In this document: piece after piece, positions 1-10,354 of the stretch
Numbering within the stretch: position 1 is the first letter of the stretch
Layout: each line of letters starts with the position of its first letter
Assembly (NCBI GenBank): GCA_948470475.1
Contig: OX419339.1
Span: forward strand, 16,861,075 to 16,925,074
Direction: 5' to 3'
Source of the DNA: Galaxea fascicularis
Lineage: Eukaryota > Cnidaria > Anthozoa > Scleractinia > Euphylliidae
Length of the DNA: 64,000 nt
Translations under genes and position numbers: made by a program
Notes under the pieces: model-generated
Told to the model about the DNA's origin: nothing
Database searches by the model: none
The model's input: only the letters and a program-made list of their open reading frames with translations

Positions 1-623
1 TAAGTGTTGGTCGGAATTTTGCTGGCACACACGGCGCTCTGCATGCTTTGGTTATTTATTTCCTGAGCAAATGTCAAGGTTTCACTTCTATTTGCCGTTC
101 GGCTGACACATGCAGCCATGAAAATTCCCCAAGATCAAGTAAGCACATCCTGATTTACAATCTGCATGGAGACATTTTTAGGCAGTCTCAGAAACAGTAG
201 GGACAATGTATTGTTTTTGTTTGACCTCGCTAAATATTTTTAAAGATCACCAATGCAGTTTAAGTTTATTGTTTATCACTGACAGAATTCCATAGACAAT
301 GCACTGAATGCATCTACCTTAATGGGGCACAGAAAAAAGGTCAGCTTTGTGATGATGTGGGTTCTGAGTAGTAGTAAGGGGGGCCACTTGGGCACATTCA
401 CAAGAATAAATTAAAAGAACAATGGGGTGAGTATTCCCTAAGGACAGAGAACAATGGGGATATGGTAATTATCACGTACACAGCACGAGGGCAGGAAGCA
501 GGCTATGACGTCATCATAGGGGTCAAAGTCCAGGATTTCGCAATACGGTTGAGTAGGTATCAAGGAATGACATCATCACATAGGCATGTGAAAGAGATTA
601 CTCAACTCCATGGCTTGTCACGC
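1..623. other. Left flank, no gene recognised
   Basis: I see no supported coding sequence here. The short open frames lack codon character and recognisable motifs. Around 400-460 there are two copies of a short AACAATGGGG motif. The segment is the DNA into which the Mutator-like element at 633-8684 inserted; it ends in the left copy of that element's target duplication. Confidence 0.5.
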
Positions 624-632
624 ATCGTCAGC
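624..632. repeat. Left 9-bp target site duplication of MULE
   Basis: ATCGTCAGC here is repeated exactly at 8685-8693, directly outside the two ends of the inverted-repeat element. Nine bases is the usual duplication length for the Mutator superfamily, so the size agrees with the transposase inside. The left terminus has one more G (GGGTGTC) than the right (GGTGTC), leaving a 1-bp uncertainty in the boundary. Confidence 0.85.
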
Positions 633-939
633 GGGTGTCTGGAATACCCGAATAGCGAATAGCGAATAGTCACGAATAGCGAACAGCGAACAGCGAACAG
701 CGAACAGCGAACAGCGAACAGCGAACAGCGAATAGCGAACAGCGAATAGCGAATAGCGAACAGCGAATAGTGGCGAACAGTGACGAATAGTGGCGAACAG
801 TGACGAATAGTGGCGAATAGTGGCGAATAGCGACGAATAGTGGCGAATAGCGACGAATAGTGGCGAACAGTGACGAATAGTGACGAATAGTGGCGAATAG
901 CGACGAATAGTGGCGAATAGTGACGAATAGTCACCGCCT
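633..939 (+). repeat. Left TIR of MULE, built of tandem repeats
   Basis: Three zones are seen from the outside inward: a unique cap (GGGTGTCTGGAATACCC, 633-649), then units of 7 bp (CGAATAG and CGAACAG) to about 765, then 10-bp units (CGAATAGTGG, CGAACAGTGA, CGAATAGCGA) to about 930. The right TIR has the same three zones in the same order, reverse-complemented. The open frames through this block (Arg-Tyr-Ser-Leu-Phe repeats) are translations of the repeat, not genes. The inner edge is interrupted by the MITE at 940-1089. Confidence 0.85.
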
Positions 940-1089
940 CAATCTCGTTCCCAGGGTCCTCTCTCCACCTCGAGAAAGTACCCTGGTTACGGCTGGTCAC
1001 GTGTCTATGCATGCCAACCCAAGCCGCACAGAGGGTGGGTCTTCAACATACTTTCTCGAGGTAGAGAGAGGACCCTGGGAACGAGGTTG
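940..1089. mobile_element. 150-bp MITE inside the MULE's left end
   Basis: The element has ~41-bp terminal inverted repeats with two mismatches, starting CAATCTCGTTCCCAGGG on the left and CAACCTCGTTCCCAGGG read inward from the right. It is flanked by an exact 9-bp direct repeat TCACCGCCT (931-939 and 1090-1098). It has no coding capacity. The 9-bp duplication suggests a Mutator-class mobiliser, though its termini do not resemble those of the surrounding MULE. Confidence 0.85.
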
Positions 1090-1202
1090 TCACCGCCTTA
1101 GTTCAGCACTGATCTGGATTCGTTGAAATTGATCACGTGCAGCAATAGTGTTTATCCACGGACGCTGACGGATCGAGCAAGCTGGAGAAGTTGTGTTTTG
1201 CT

Positions 1203-1349
1203 GGCCCCGGTTGTTCAAACGTTGGATAGCGCTATCCACCGGATAAATAACTATCCAGCGGATAAGTATTGGGGAAGCTCATTGCACTATCCACTGGATA
1301 GATATTTATCCGGTGGATAGCGCTATCCAGCCTTCGAACAATCGGGGCC
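1203..1349. mobile_element. 147-bp palindromic MITE (GATAGCGCTATC type)
   Basis: The ends are GGCCCCG and CGGGGCC. The arms are nearly complementary over ~45 bases and include GGATAGCGCTATCC and CCGGATAAAT motifs that are themselves palindromic or mirrored. There is no coding frame. I could not define a target duplication (flanks TTTTGCT and TGATGTA). It lies between the left TIR and the transposase gene of the MULE. Confidence 0.7.
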
Positions 1350-2853
1350 TGATGTATTGTTTCCGAGGCAGGTAGTAGTTTCAATTTTATCATCTGTGCA
1401 GCTGTTACAGTATACTTGTTATATATTAAGCTGCCTTCGATTCATGGTTAGTGTTCGAGGTTGTGTGCAGTATTTTGATCCTTGGATTTCTAGTTGTTAT
1501 TTGAGTTGTGTTTTCCTATTCCGTAAAGTGTTTAGGTCAACAGCCTGGTTTTCGACCAATTGGGTTCGTAATAACCTCTTACATCAACCAGACAACTAAT
1601 TACCATTCGCTCAGGTTACAGAGTATTACAAAGGAGAGGTATATGCGAAACCCACTACACGAAAAAAGTATAAAAACATAGATAGGTCTCAAATTTCTAT
1701 CGAAACTCATTCGTGTCCCGTTTTGTCAATATTCAGAAGTAATATGTAGCTTGACAAATCAAACGAAGGCCCAATTCCGCTGTACATGCTAACACGAAAT
1801 TTATCAGCCGAGGACATTTAAAACAGTAGTAGATAGCACTGAGCTGGTAGTACGTGGTAAGTTGATGTGCTGTTAGACTTTATCCCTCAACAATATGAAA
1901 GGCTGCTCTTGGTAAACACGTTTTTACTTTGTCAATATGAAGTATTGCTGACATAGCAACAGAGTTTCATACACAACAAGTGGTACAAAGCATGCAACAG
2001 TTTTTGTCCAGTTCTATTAGAGAGGTATCCGATAAAATATTACTTCGGTGCTGAAATACAAGAGTATGATAGTATGATAGTAACATGCAGGAACTGACTT
2101 TTACTTGAGCTGCTGCTTATACGCTTTCAACAGCAGTGAATAACCAGTGCAATTATTACTCAATTAGAATTAGAATTGTTACTCGATCCTCATCAACTAC
2201 TCGTCGGTATCACCCCGAGGCTCTTCTTTACATGTATTTTTCAAAATTTGAACAGTCGCCGTTCTACCCACTGTTAAAATTTCAACAAACGTAATTTAAA
2301 CGGTAGTCCAATGAATGGAAAAAATATCCACTTCCTGATATATCCTAAAATTCCTAAGATTCTTATCCCATAAATCGAAGTTACTGTTACTGACAAGCAC
2401 TATAACATGAACACAAATTCCTCTGGAGGTGACTCCCATGTGAAATAGGCAGGGATGCTCGTCGTCTCCTTTGGGGCCGGGTTAAAGGGGTGGGTGAGTA
2501 AACATTACGAATCTGGGTATCTATGGTGTTGCCTAAGTTATATTTCTTGGTTATATGCAAAGAAATATAAAAAGAGATTAAAAAGAATGCCTTTAGAATC
2601 TAAAAGCAATCTCTTGAAGTGCCAAACAGGGCTTAAGCCGCGCTTAGGTTGCTCCTAATTTTCTGACTAGCATCCCTACACAATCTCCTAACTTTATTTG
2701 TTACTCTTATCTTAGCCCAAAACCAACGAATGATAATGGTGGAGTTTAACTATGAAGAGTGAGTCCAAGGACAGATTGGACATACTGCAATTGGTCAGCT
2801 GTTAATTTTTCGGCAGAAGAGGGTGACACCACCAGGCTTATACAAGATGATGC
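1350..2853. other. MULE interior without recognised gene
   Basis: AT-rich DNA between the left-end MITEs and the 3' end of the transposase frame. I found no domain-bearing reading frame and no second transposon gene. Short frames here (67-80 codons) look like chance. The 3' UTR and polyadenylation signal of the transposase should lie here but I could not fix a site. Confidence 0.4.
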
Positions 2854-5586
2854 TCAACCAAAATCAGGATGTCTGCGTTTGATGCAGTCCAAGTCCACAT
2901 GATATGCACGTGGCTGCGCAACTGGTGTGATCTTGGACTTTGATGATCCTGCTATCCAATCCTTTTCACAACGACGAAGAATTAAACCATGTACAGGATC
3001 CTCAAAAAGGGTATGACATCCAGCGCATTTCTTTGAACGGGTGTCCTTCCAAAACGTGATCTCCATGGGTTTTCTTCCTGCTCTCCATGGCGGGGGACTT
3101 GACTGTGTACTCGACTGCTTCTCCGCACCCCTTTCGCTTGACTCGGCCACATCATGAAGTTCTGTAACGGCTTCTTTTGGTTTCCGCGAACCTTTGGGCT
3201 GAGATGATTTGGGCTTGTTTCCGACGCTTTTAGGCCATGAAGCCCTAACAGCTTTATCTAAATTTGGCGTACCGTTCGACCGTCGCCACTGGAGAACTTT
3301 CTGTAACCTTCCCATCTTTTCAGCGGCTGCTATGGTGTGCTTGCACAGTTTCCAGTCGTTGAAGGACGGGCACTGTTCGCATGTCACACGCCCAGTGTCA
3401 TGCACATAAACAAAGTGGGGCTGGGATGGCTTGCTCTCGCTAGCAACGAGATGGGCGTTGCTGTCACTGAAATATGTGCCAATGGGTTTTCCAATAGATC
3501 CAGGAGTAGCTAATAAATGTTCCGCTTTCTGCCACATTCTGGTAACAACACTGAAAGGGATTGAAATAATGTTAGCTGCCCCAGGAGGAATGCTGATCTT
3601 TGCTGGTAATGTGTCTGCACTGGAGTGGGCATCGTTTGTAGTGACTGTTCCCATGCTTGCCACGTCGTTGAAACCCCCAGTCACCTCCAGAAAAATTTGG
3701 TCATCATTTTCTGCCTGAAATGATACTGAAAGGGCCTTAACAGCAGTACGTCTCACACGTTCCAAGTGGCGTTGTCGTCTTTCTGGAGACATGGCAAACC
3801 AAACGTCTTCCTCGATTTCTAGGAATTTGTACTGTTCGCGCAAGCGATACTCTCCTCTTCTGATAACTGCTAATTCTTCTTGATGGTATTGCATGACAAC
3901 CTCTTGTTCAAGGTGCAAGATGAAGTCTGGAATGGTCATATTCTTCTTTTGATTTCGCTTCTCATCTTTCACTTTGTGATGGATGGATTCAGGATCGTTG
4001 TTCGTGTACCAAGAAGTTGGCTGTCCTCCCAGGCCTGCGCATCGTCTGGTCGAAGCTAGCATGGATTTCTTAACAACCTCTGCGTAATTCTTCTTGAACC
4101 ACTCTGGAAAGATAGCCTCAGCTGCTGAGTTGCTTACCGAAGTTTCAAGTGTTTCCCACTTGGCGATGCACGATTCAAGTTTCAGGTCGAAGTCTTCATT
4201 ATCTGTGGAATCAGCCAAGCCCATCTGATAACTTGGTCCTTCGCGCTTCCCAAAGATATCAGCTATGACATCTTTCTCAATAGCCTGCAAACCATTTCCC
4301 CGAAGGAAACGTTTTATGTTATCTATGGCATGCAGGAAACAACGCAATCCAGTTGCATACTCAAAGTTCTTGGTAGCTGCGTTGATGAGTGCCTGTTCTC
4401 CGTCTGTACCAAAGAAAAGTACATTCTTTAGTTGCTCTTCCAAGGCTACCAGGCTTGAGAAAAAGTATTGGTAGGTGTATTCATCTTTCTTTGCATGGAT
4501 CAGTGCTGGACCAATGAACAAAGGTGACCTGCGGTTTCCAGTTTCGTCGGCTTTCTTCGTTTCCAGGAGAAGATGCTTGTATGTTGTGTGGGTGACATCG
4601 AACTTACCAATATTGAAAGTGGAATCTATTCCAAGTATGCTAATTTGGTCAGGGTTCGTGCAGAATCGAACAATGTCATGCAGCTGTTTCTCTGAAGCGA
4701 GAACAACACCAAATGGAGCCAACTTGTAATCTCTAATAAAACCCTTGTCTTTTCGTCGCTGATGTTCGTTGAAAATGGCAATGATGTCATACACCTCACT
4801 CCCAGATGTTACGCCATCTATTGAGCAGTGGGAGGCTGCAATATTGCGACGTTTAATGTCATAGATCTGCTGTCTATTTCTTGGAACTTCACATGTGTTT
4901 TCTACCCAAGCCATACCTCCTTGTTCTCTCCACATGTCGTGTTCTACTTTCTTTGGTTTCTGGAGCTTTGATCTCTCTGACATATCTATCATCGCGCTGG
5001 ATGCTGTTCTGAAGTATGGTTGGCTATCATCTTTCTTGTTTCCATGGGGTGCAAGTTTTAGCTCCTCTTCTTCGCCGTTTTCGAAGAAATACTGCAAAAT
5101 TGCCACTGGGAACTTAAGGGAATCGTGTTCTAACTTGGTTACTACACGACGAAACCATGCGCCTGAAACAGTTTCTGCTCTCCAGTAGGTGCGTTTCAGG
5201 GTGTACGTTGTAATAGCATGAACCTTCTTCTGAAGATACTTGGCTTGTATGTCTCCTTCTAAACAGTGCACTTCATAGTAGCAGTATGTGCGCCCACCCC
5301 ACAGCCACTTCCCATTGCCATCTGCAGATATCAAATCTTTCTCATCTTTCAAAGATGACGTATCTACCAGAAATGTGTAGTTGTTTCTGCATTTAAAAGG
5401 CACGGAGAAACACAGTTGCTCCTTTGACATCGATGATTGCCTCAGAAGGATCTTCAACGCCTCCACGTGTGGGTAGGCGCTGATTCTGCCCTCAAATATT
5501 GGCCATTTGGTGTCATCATGTAGAAAGTTTGGCTTGGGTTCTGCAGAGGATAAACTTGCGGTAATTACTGGATTATATTGTCCCAA
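2854..5586 (-). CDS. MULE transposase with SWIM zinc finger
   Basis: An open frame of 910 codons. Residues 230-430 carry the MULE transposase core: an N-terminal PRNRQQIYDIKRR motif, first catalytic Asp in ILGIDSTFN (about 321), second Asp in FFGTDGEQA (about 395), followed by the C-x2-H motif in LRCFLHAID (about 416-419). A probable third acidic residue is in NNDPESIHHK (about 533). A SWIM finger (CEQC...CKH) lies at about 736-750. The extreme C-terminus has a second metal-site-like pattern (C-x2-C near 854-857, Cys 873, His 896, Cys 901). The frame opens straight after a TAA and begins with TTG; the first ATG is at 5430-5428 (residue 53). Residues 20-52 look coding, so an upstream spliced exon is likely and the 5' end is not settled. 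No internal stop is present, so it may still encode protein. Role: cut-and-paste transposition of the surrounding element, in the nucleus. Confidence 0.88.
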   Translation of the reverse strand: MGQYNPVITASLSSAEPKPNFLHDDTKWPIFEGRISAYPHVEALKILLRQSSMSKEQLCFSVPFKCRNNYTFLVDTSSLKDEKDLISADGNGKWLWGGRTYCYYEVHCLEGDIQAKYLQKKVHAITTYTLKRTYWRAETVSGAWFRRVVTKLEHDSLKFPVAILQYFFENGEEEELKLAPHGNKKDDSQPYFRTASSAMIDMSERSKLQKPKKVEHDMWREQGGMAWVENTCEVPRNRQQIYDIKRRNIAASHCSIDGVTSGSEVYDIIAIFNEHQRRKDKGFIRDYKLAPFGVVLASEKQLHDIVRFCTNPDQISILGIDSTFNIGKFDVTHTTYKHLLLETKKADETGNRRSPLFIGPALIHAKKDEYTYQYFFSSLVALEEQLKNVLFFGTDGEQALINAATKNFEYATGLRCFLHAIDNIKRFLRGNGLQAIEKDVIADIFGKREGPSYQMGLADSTDNEDFDLKLESCIAKWETLETSVSNSAAEAIFPEWFKKNYAEVVKKSMLASTRRCAGLGGQPTSWYTNNDPESIHHKVKDEKRNQKKNMTIPDFILHLEQEVVMQYHQEELAVIRRGEYRLREQYKFLEIEEDVWFAMSPERRQRHLERVRRTAVKALSVSFQAENDDQIFLEVTGGFNDVASMGTVTTNDAHSSADTLPAKISIPPGAANIISIPFSVVTRMWQKAEHLLATPGSIGKPIGTYFSDSNAHLVASESKPSQPHFVYVHDTGRVTCEQCPSFNDWKLCKHTIAAAEKMGRLQKVLQWRRSNGTPNLDKAVRASWPKSVGNKPKSSQPKGSRKPKEAVTELHDVAESSERGAEKQSSTQSSPPPWRAGRKPMEITFWKDTRSKKCAGCHTLFEDPVHGLILRRCEKDWIAGSSKSKITPVAQPRAYHVDLDCIKRRHPDFG

Positions 5587-8399
5587 TTAGCGCCAATATC
5601 TTGTCAGCAATATTTGATAGGTGCCACGCCAATCTGTCTATCGAATTTGCCTGTGCGCGAATAATTCTATAACGTTTCTGCTACGAACAATGTCCCCTCC
5701 AAACATGGCCTCTCTGATTTGAATTAAAACGAAAGAAAAAAGTATCCTGTACAATTCATGTAGTTGTTAGCTTCAAGAGCCAAAAACAGCTTAGATCAAG
5801 AACTTTTCATTACGACGACGGAAAAATTACCTTTGAAAATTTAAGCCACCTTTCTTCTCGGTGCCCCACATGCTACGTGACAATCGTGTAGTGGGCGATA
5901 TATACAAACAGGGTACTGTAAGTATACGTTACTTCGATTTGGCCTTTAGCTGGTCTTTCTCTTAGACTCTATTTTCTTGTGTTCGTCTTTCACCCTAGAG
6001 CATCCATGTTGCTAGCGGAGTAGCATAAGTTAAACAAAAAACAACAACGACAACTTGATGAAATATGAAATCGGGTATTTTGTGAGTTGTGGAGTCCCGA
6101 ACGCCAATAAAATAATACCGTGTTATTAGGCAGCCTTACCTTCTATCGGGGGGTCGTCTTGGAAAAGAGACTCGCTGAAAGCAAAGCACAAAGGAAAAAT
6201 ATTGAGACGGTTGGAAACTTTCACAAATTTTGCCATAAAAACTGAATTGTTAACAAATCTTCACCTATTATTAGTCGTTTACACTACCCCTTGCTTTTTA
6301 GTATAAATCTACTAGCGTTCTATCACGAATGCCGTTGCTGATTAGCTACTGCACTCGCTATCTATTCTGCTGTAGATAGTAAGTAGAGTAGCAGTGTCTG
6401 CCTGTAAAGAAACTGCCTGCCGCTTCTTTGCGTTTTGAAATGTCTGTGCTGAGAATTCTGACAAAGTTTGAAGGAATAGTAGATTTATACTAAAACAATT
6501 TGACTATTCGCTCTCGATTTGTATGTGTGATAGTTGACTTGGGAGTCCTCGTCAATCATGTTCGTCATGTTCTAATTGTTTAATATAACTACTCATTCAA
6601 ATTGTTAAAGCCGCAACAACCAATTGTCTGGGTTGAAAAATCATGGCTCCTTAAATTATTCCCCTCTATTGTGGCCTTGCATACAGAGCCGAGCCTGTCT
6701 ATTGGGAGGGGGGAGGGCAGGGGAATGCACAAGTGCACCAGATTATATTGTGCAGCATCTCCTCGAAATAATATTAACTTAGAAGCATTTCTTCTAGTTG
6801 CCACCTAATTTTCACGAAGATTTGTCCATTATCTAGGCTTGTAATTTATGGGTGGTGGTGGTGGTGGGTGAGGGGTGGGGGGAAGGTGTTTCCGTGACTT
6901 CGCACCCCCTCACTTCGCACCCCTCATCTACATCGCCTCTTAAAAACATCATTTTTGATGAGCAGCAGGACTGCTATTTTATAGGCTTGCCTCGCCCACC
7001 ATGCTCACTACATCTGTGAAATATGCATGAATAGCCTAGATGCAGTGCAGTATAACACCTCCCCTAGCCCCATCCCCCCTACTTTAAAAGAAAAAAAGCA
7101 CCGCCGCTTGCAATATATATGTCCTAGCGACGATTTTAAGAAGAAGAAAGAAGGAACGGAATTCAGTTTCAGCATAGCTTGCAACCACGCTCTTTAGCCT
7201 AGTATAGGAGAAAAAAAAGAGAAGAAAGGTGGGGAGGGAGACGCTCCCATCCTCGCCCCCATTCCCTATCGGCCACTTCACTCTCCCCTAGTTTCTTTTC
7301 GGACCTACCAGCCGCGGTCGGACTCTGTTCACAGGCTTGTTTTTAGCATCGCCAAAAATAACACCGTCCTCAGCTAAGGTTAAATAAATTTAAACAACAG
7401 TCGCATTCTATAGTTACTGAACTGTGTAATATGCCGGGTGCTGTCTACTGCGTCACTCCATTCATTATGATCGTTTATTTTTTCTATTCCTCAGCCTCTC
7501 ATAAACAAAACACTATCATCATCACTATCACTATCAAATGCCATTATCTCGTTTGATACACTGAAGAGTGGAGAAAGGTACCAGCGAAATGGCACTGAAT
7601 CCAACGCGCTCTTGTCAAGAAAGTAACACGATAAAACCAGTTGCAACTTAAATAAACAGGCGATGTTCTCAATTTACTATCACTAATATCAAAGTTGCAA
7701 TAATTTAATTTAATTTATCATGAATCTTAGACGCTCTGCTATGTGAAAACACACGATCCCCCAAAGTAAACACCAGAAAAGAAATATATGAAACACAAAT
7801 TTCGAAAGTACTAGCTAAAATCAAAGTTTAGTTTTAAGTGTTCCACCCCTGAAATCATAATTGAATTGGCTCTACAAAATTCACCGCCTAGCGCTGAATG
7901 TCGGAATCAAAGAAAATATTAAATATGCTCACCTGTCGTCGAAAGAGAGTTTCGTGCATGCTTTTACAAACACTCTAAAGCAGAACAAAAGTGAAAATGC
8001 AAAAATATAAATCAGTTTCATTAATACATCAAGATCATGATCATCTACCCGCACAGCGGCGCCCGAACATAAATTTTAGATACTCACATTTCATCATCCT
8101 CGTCTGTGCTGTCCGATGCGAGGCACATTCTGTAAAAAAGGAATACAATCAAAATGTGAGTCAAGTGGTTTGTGATTAAAGCGACAAACGAGCTACTCTG
8201 ATAACCGTTGCGATAATTAATTATCCAAATAAGCAACAGGATTTCAGTGCAATTATTACCTTTTTTTCTCAGGGCTCAAGCTCTCCTTCTTCGCCGACAT
8301 ATTTCATTGCTGATAAGCATCTCTCCTTATTTAGCGGGAAAATGCTGCACGGTTGACCTGGAAGTACTGGGTACCAAATTTTCGTCATTTCGTCACTAT
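5587..8399. other. MULE interior, 5' side of the transposase
   Basis: No further gene is recognised. It should contain the promoter and perhaps a 5' non-coding or short coding exon of the minus-strand transposase, but I could not place donor and acceptor sites reliably. A G-rich run at about 6850-6886 (GGTGGTGG repeats then GGGG and GGGGGG tracts) could form a quadruplex. Runs of pyrimidine and purine near 7080-7260 give low-complexity frames only. Confidence 0.4.
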
Positions 8400-8684
8400 T
8401 CCCCACCCCTCCGCCCTCATTTGCCACCATTTGTTACCATTCGCCACTATTCGTCGCTATTCGCCACTATTCGTCACTATTCGTCACTATTCGTCACTAT
8501 TCGTCACTGTTCGCGACTATTCGCTATTCGCTGTTCGCTGTTCGCTGTTCGCTGTTCGCTGTTCGCTGTTCGCTGTTCGCTGTTCGCTGTTCGCTGTTCG
8601 CTGTTCGCTATTCGTGACTATTCGCTGTTCACTGTTCGCTATTCGTGACTATTCGCTATTCGCTATTCGGGTTTTCCAGACACC
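8400..8684 (-). repeat. Right TIR of MULE, built of tandem repeats
   Basis: Read inward from 8684 it begins GGTGTCTGGAAAACCCG, then 7-bp CGAATAG/CGAACAG units, then 10-bp units (CGAATAGTGA, CGAATAGTGG), decaying by about 8400 into variants such as AAATGGTGGC. This mirrors the left TIR. Copy numbers differ between the two ends, so the tandem parts have changed length independently while the outer ~46 bases stayed nearly identical. Confidence 0.85.
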
Positions 8685-8693
8685 ATCGTCAGC
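8685..8693. repeat. Right 9-bp target site duplication of MULE
   Basis: ATCGTCAGC, identical to 624-632, directly after the right terminus CCAGACACC. Confidence 0.85.
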
Positions 8694-9778
8694 TCTTTCT
8701 TCAAGAAACACGGGCGTGATGAGGTCTTGAAAAATAAAATTGATTCTAATCGAAAAAACTAGCGGGAATGAATGTGTCTATTCAAAGATCAGATGAAAAT
8801 GTAAACAAGAATGTTTAGCGTGAATCAACGAATTATACTAAGTTTGTAATTCGAGTGTGTAGAGTGTATTCTTATCCGAATGATGAAATCAAACAAGAAT
8901 GTTTTGCGTGCTTGATCAAAATGAAGTTGTAAAGTCTATATGGAAGATGAATTTGTCAAACTTATCACACGGCGTTTTGTCGGCAGAACCACGTGCTTCG
9001 CTCTCATTGTGTAATCAGAAGTAAACACGGTTTTTGATTCGAGTTTTACCTTGGCTTATTGTAGAAAAAGACGAAAACTTGAATCAAAGCGCCAACGGAG
9101 AACCATCTTCGATTACGATGGAAACATTGAAAGCTAATGACAGTTCCACTTTAGTTCAGTTTACTTATGAAATGTTTTAATATTACAGAGACACACAGCG
9201 AAATGTGAATATAAATGAATAGACAGCGGCGCAGAGGGACCTCGACGAAAAGAATAGTTCATTAGATGTTATTGTTACATGCAAATTTCAGTCAAACCGA
9301 ATTCACCTGCAAAACATGTTATTGTGGTCACTGAGGCGAGAATACAAACATCTTTTCTCAAAGTTGACCGAAATCATTTTTACCGTAACAGTTTTTTTTT
9401 ATGAAGTTGTATTCGGTTCCTGCGGGCATCTCGCTTCCTCGAGGTCTTAAAAGCACCCTTTGGGCCGACCTTTAAAGTGGTTTGATTCAACTCTCAGTTA
9501 CAGGTATTAAAACAAGAGTCGGTTTAAGTTGTTTGAAACGATCAATTGAAGCGCACGTACGACTAATGATGATGAATTACACGGACTCGAAAATTAAACA
9601 CACAATACAGACACTTAAAATGCAGTGAATTTCAAATGAATAAAAGGCAACCGCATTTCTTTCAAGCAATTTCAAACGCTTTATTGCATTACCCAGGCCA
9701 TAACTGAACGTTGGACCTCAACCACAGTTTGCAGTCTGGGTTGCTCACAATGCGCAAAGGTGCCCACCGTTAACTCTG
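8694..9778. other. No gene recognised
   Basis: AT-rich DNA with no supported coding frame, RNA gene or mobile element. It runs from the MULE target site to the 41-bp tandem repeat. Confidence 0.4.
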
Positions 9779-9905
9779 TGTTGTTCTGAGCTGCTCTTTA
9801 ATAGCTTAGAGTTGCTCTGTGTTGCTCTGAGCTGCTCTTTAATAGCTCAGAGTTGCCCTGTGTTGCTCTGAGCTGCTCTTTAATAGCTCAGAGTACGTTG
9901 CTCTG
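9779..9905. repeat. 41-bp tandem repeat, about 3 copies
   Basis: The unit is about 41 bp and contains TGTTGCTCTGAGCTG followed by CTCTTTAATAGCTCAGAG. Copies start at 9779, 9820 and 9861; the third breaks down after CAGAGTACG. Copies differ by few bases (TTAGAG/CTCAGAG, GCTCTG/GCCCTG). Each unit contains AGAGCAGCTC-like dyads, so it can form small hairpins. Confidence 0.75.
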
Positions 9906-10152
9906 AGTAAAATAATTTAATTGGTCGATGTGTCGACCGAACAACTCAATAAATATTGACTCTCGGCAATGTTGCTCATTTATTGCCCAAAATTGCTCGC
10001 AACATTGTAGAGACGGTTGACTGAGAATGATTCCAACAAATTTTAATCGAAAAGTAATTGATTCCCCTAGCAAGTCAGCTTGGGTACCCAGTGTAAAACG
10101 TAAGACCAATAAAACGTCGCCATCATCAGTTCTCAACATAAGAATCATCATC

Positions 10153-10158
10153 TTTATT
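10153..10158 (-). promoter_or_regulatory. Candidate poly(A) signal AATAAA
   Basis: Read on the minus strand this is AATAAA, about 200 bases past the stop of the minus-strand frame ending at 10355. Placement is plausible for its 3' UTR; no direct proof. Confidence 0.4.
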
Positions 10159-10354
10159 AAGTACAAAATTAGTTCGTATAACTTGCACTGAATTAAAAAA
10201 GAAATCCCTATCGAAACCACAAAGCGGCTCTAAATCAGACCTCATTGATCTTTCGTCGATGTCTTAACAACTGAATATAGAAATTCACTCCTGACTCTTA
10301 GTAACACATGAAGTCAGTCGTTGCAGATCTCATATCATTTGATTTTTTAATTGA

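Larger units (their letters stand above)
633..8684 (-). mobile_element. Mutator-like (MULE) DNA transposon, foldback type
   Basis: This is a complete 8.05-kb element by structure. It is bounded by a perfect 9-bp direct repeat, has long inverted termini (about 307 bp left, about 285 bp right) and encodes a MULE-type transposase with a SWIM finger on the minus strand. The outermost ~46 bases of the two ends, read inward, match almost perfectly (GGTGTCTGGAA then ACCCGAATAGCG repeats), with one mismatch and a 1-base offset. The rest of each terminus is a run of short tandem repeats. In Drosophila, FB elements have TIRs of short tandem repeats, and the FB-NOF form encodes a Mutator-related transposase; this looks like the same architecture in another animal. 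Two MITEs lie inside, so it is not brand new. Mobility is unproven. Confidence 0.85.

Noticed and set aside
651..930. CRISPR-like array
   Set aside because: Units are 7 and 10 bp, contiguous, with no spacers, in a eukaryotic genome.
602..1012. Arg/Tyr/Ser/Leu-rich reading frames in the TIRs (also 8247-8730)
   Set aside because: They are translations of 7- and 10-bp tandem repeats inside transposon termini.
3209..5188. Plus-strand frames opposite the transposase
   Set aside because: Antisense shadows of the minus-strand coding sequence, with no motifs of their own.
9888..10220. 110-codon minus-strand frame
   Set aside because: Hydrophobic and compositionally random, overlaps the 41-bp repeat, and has no recognisable motif.
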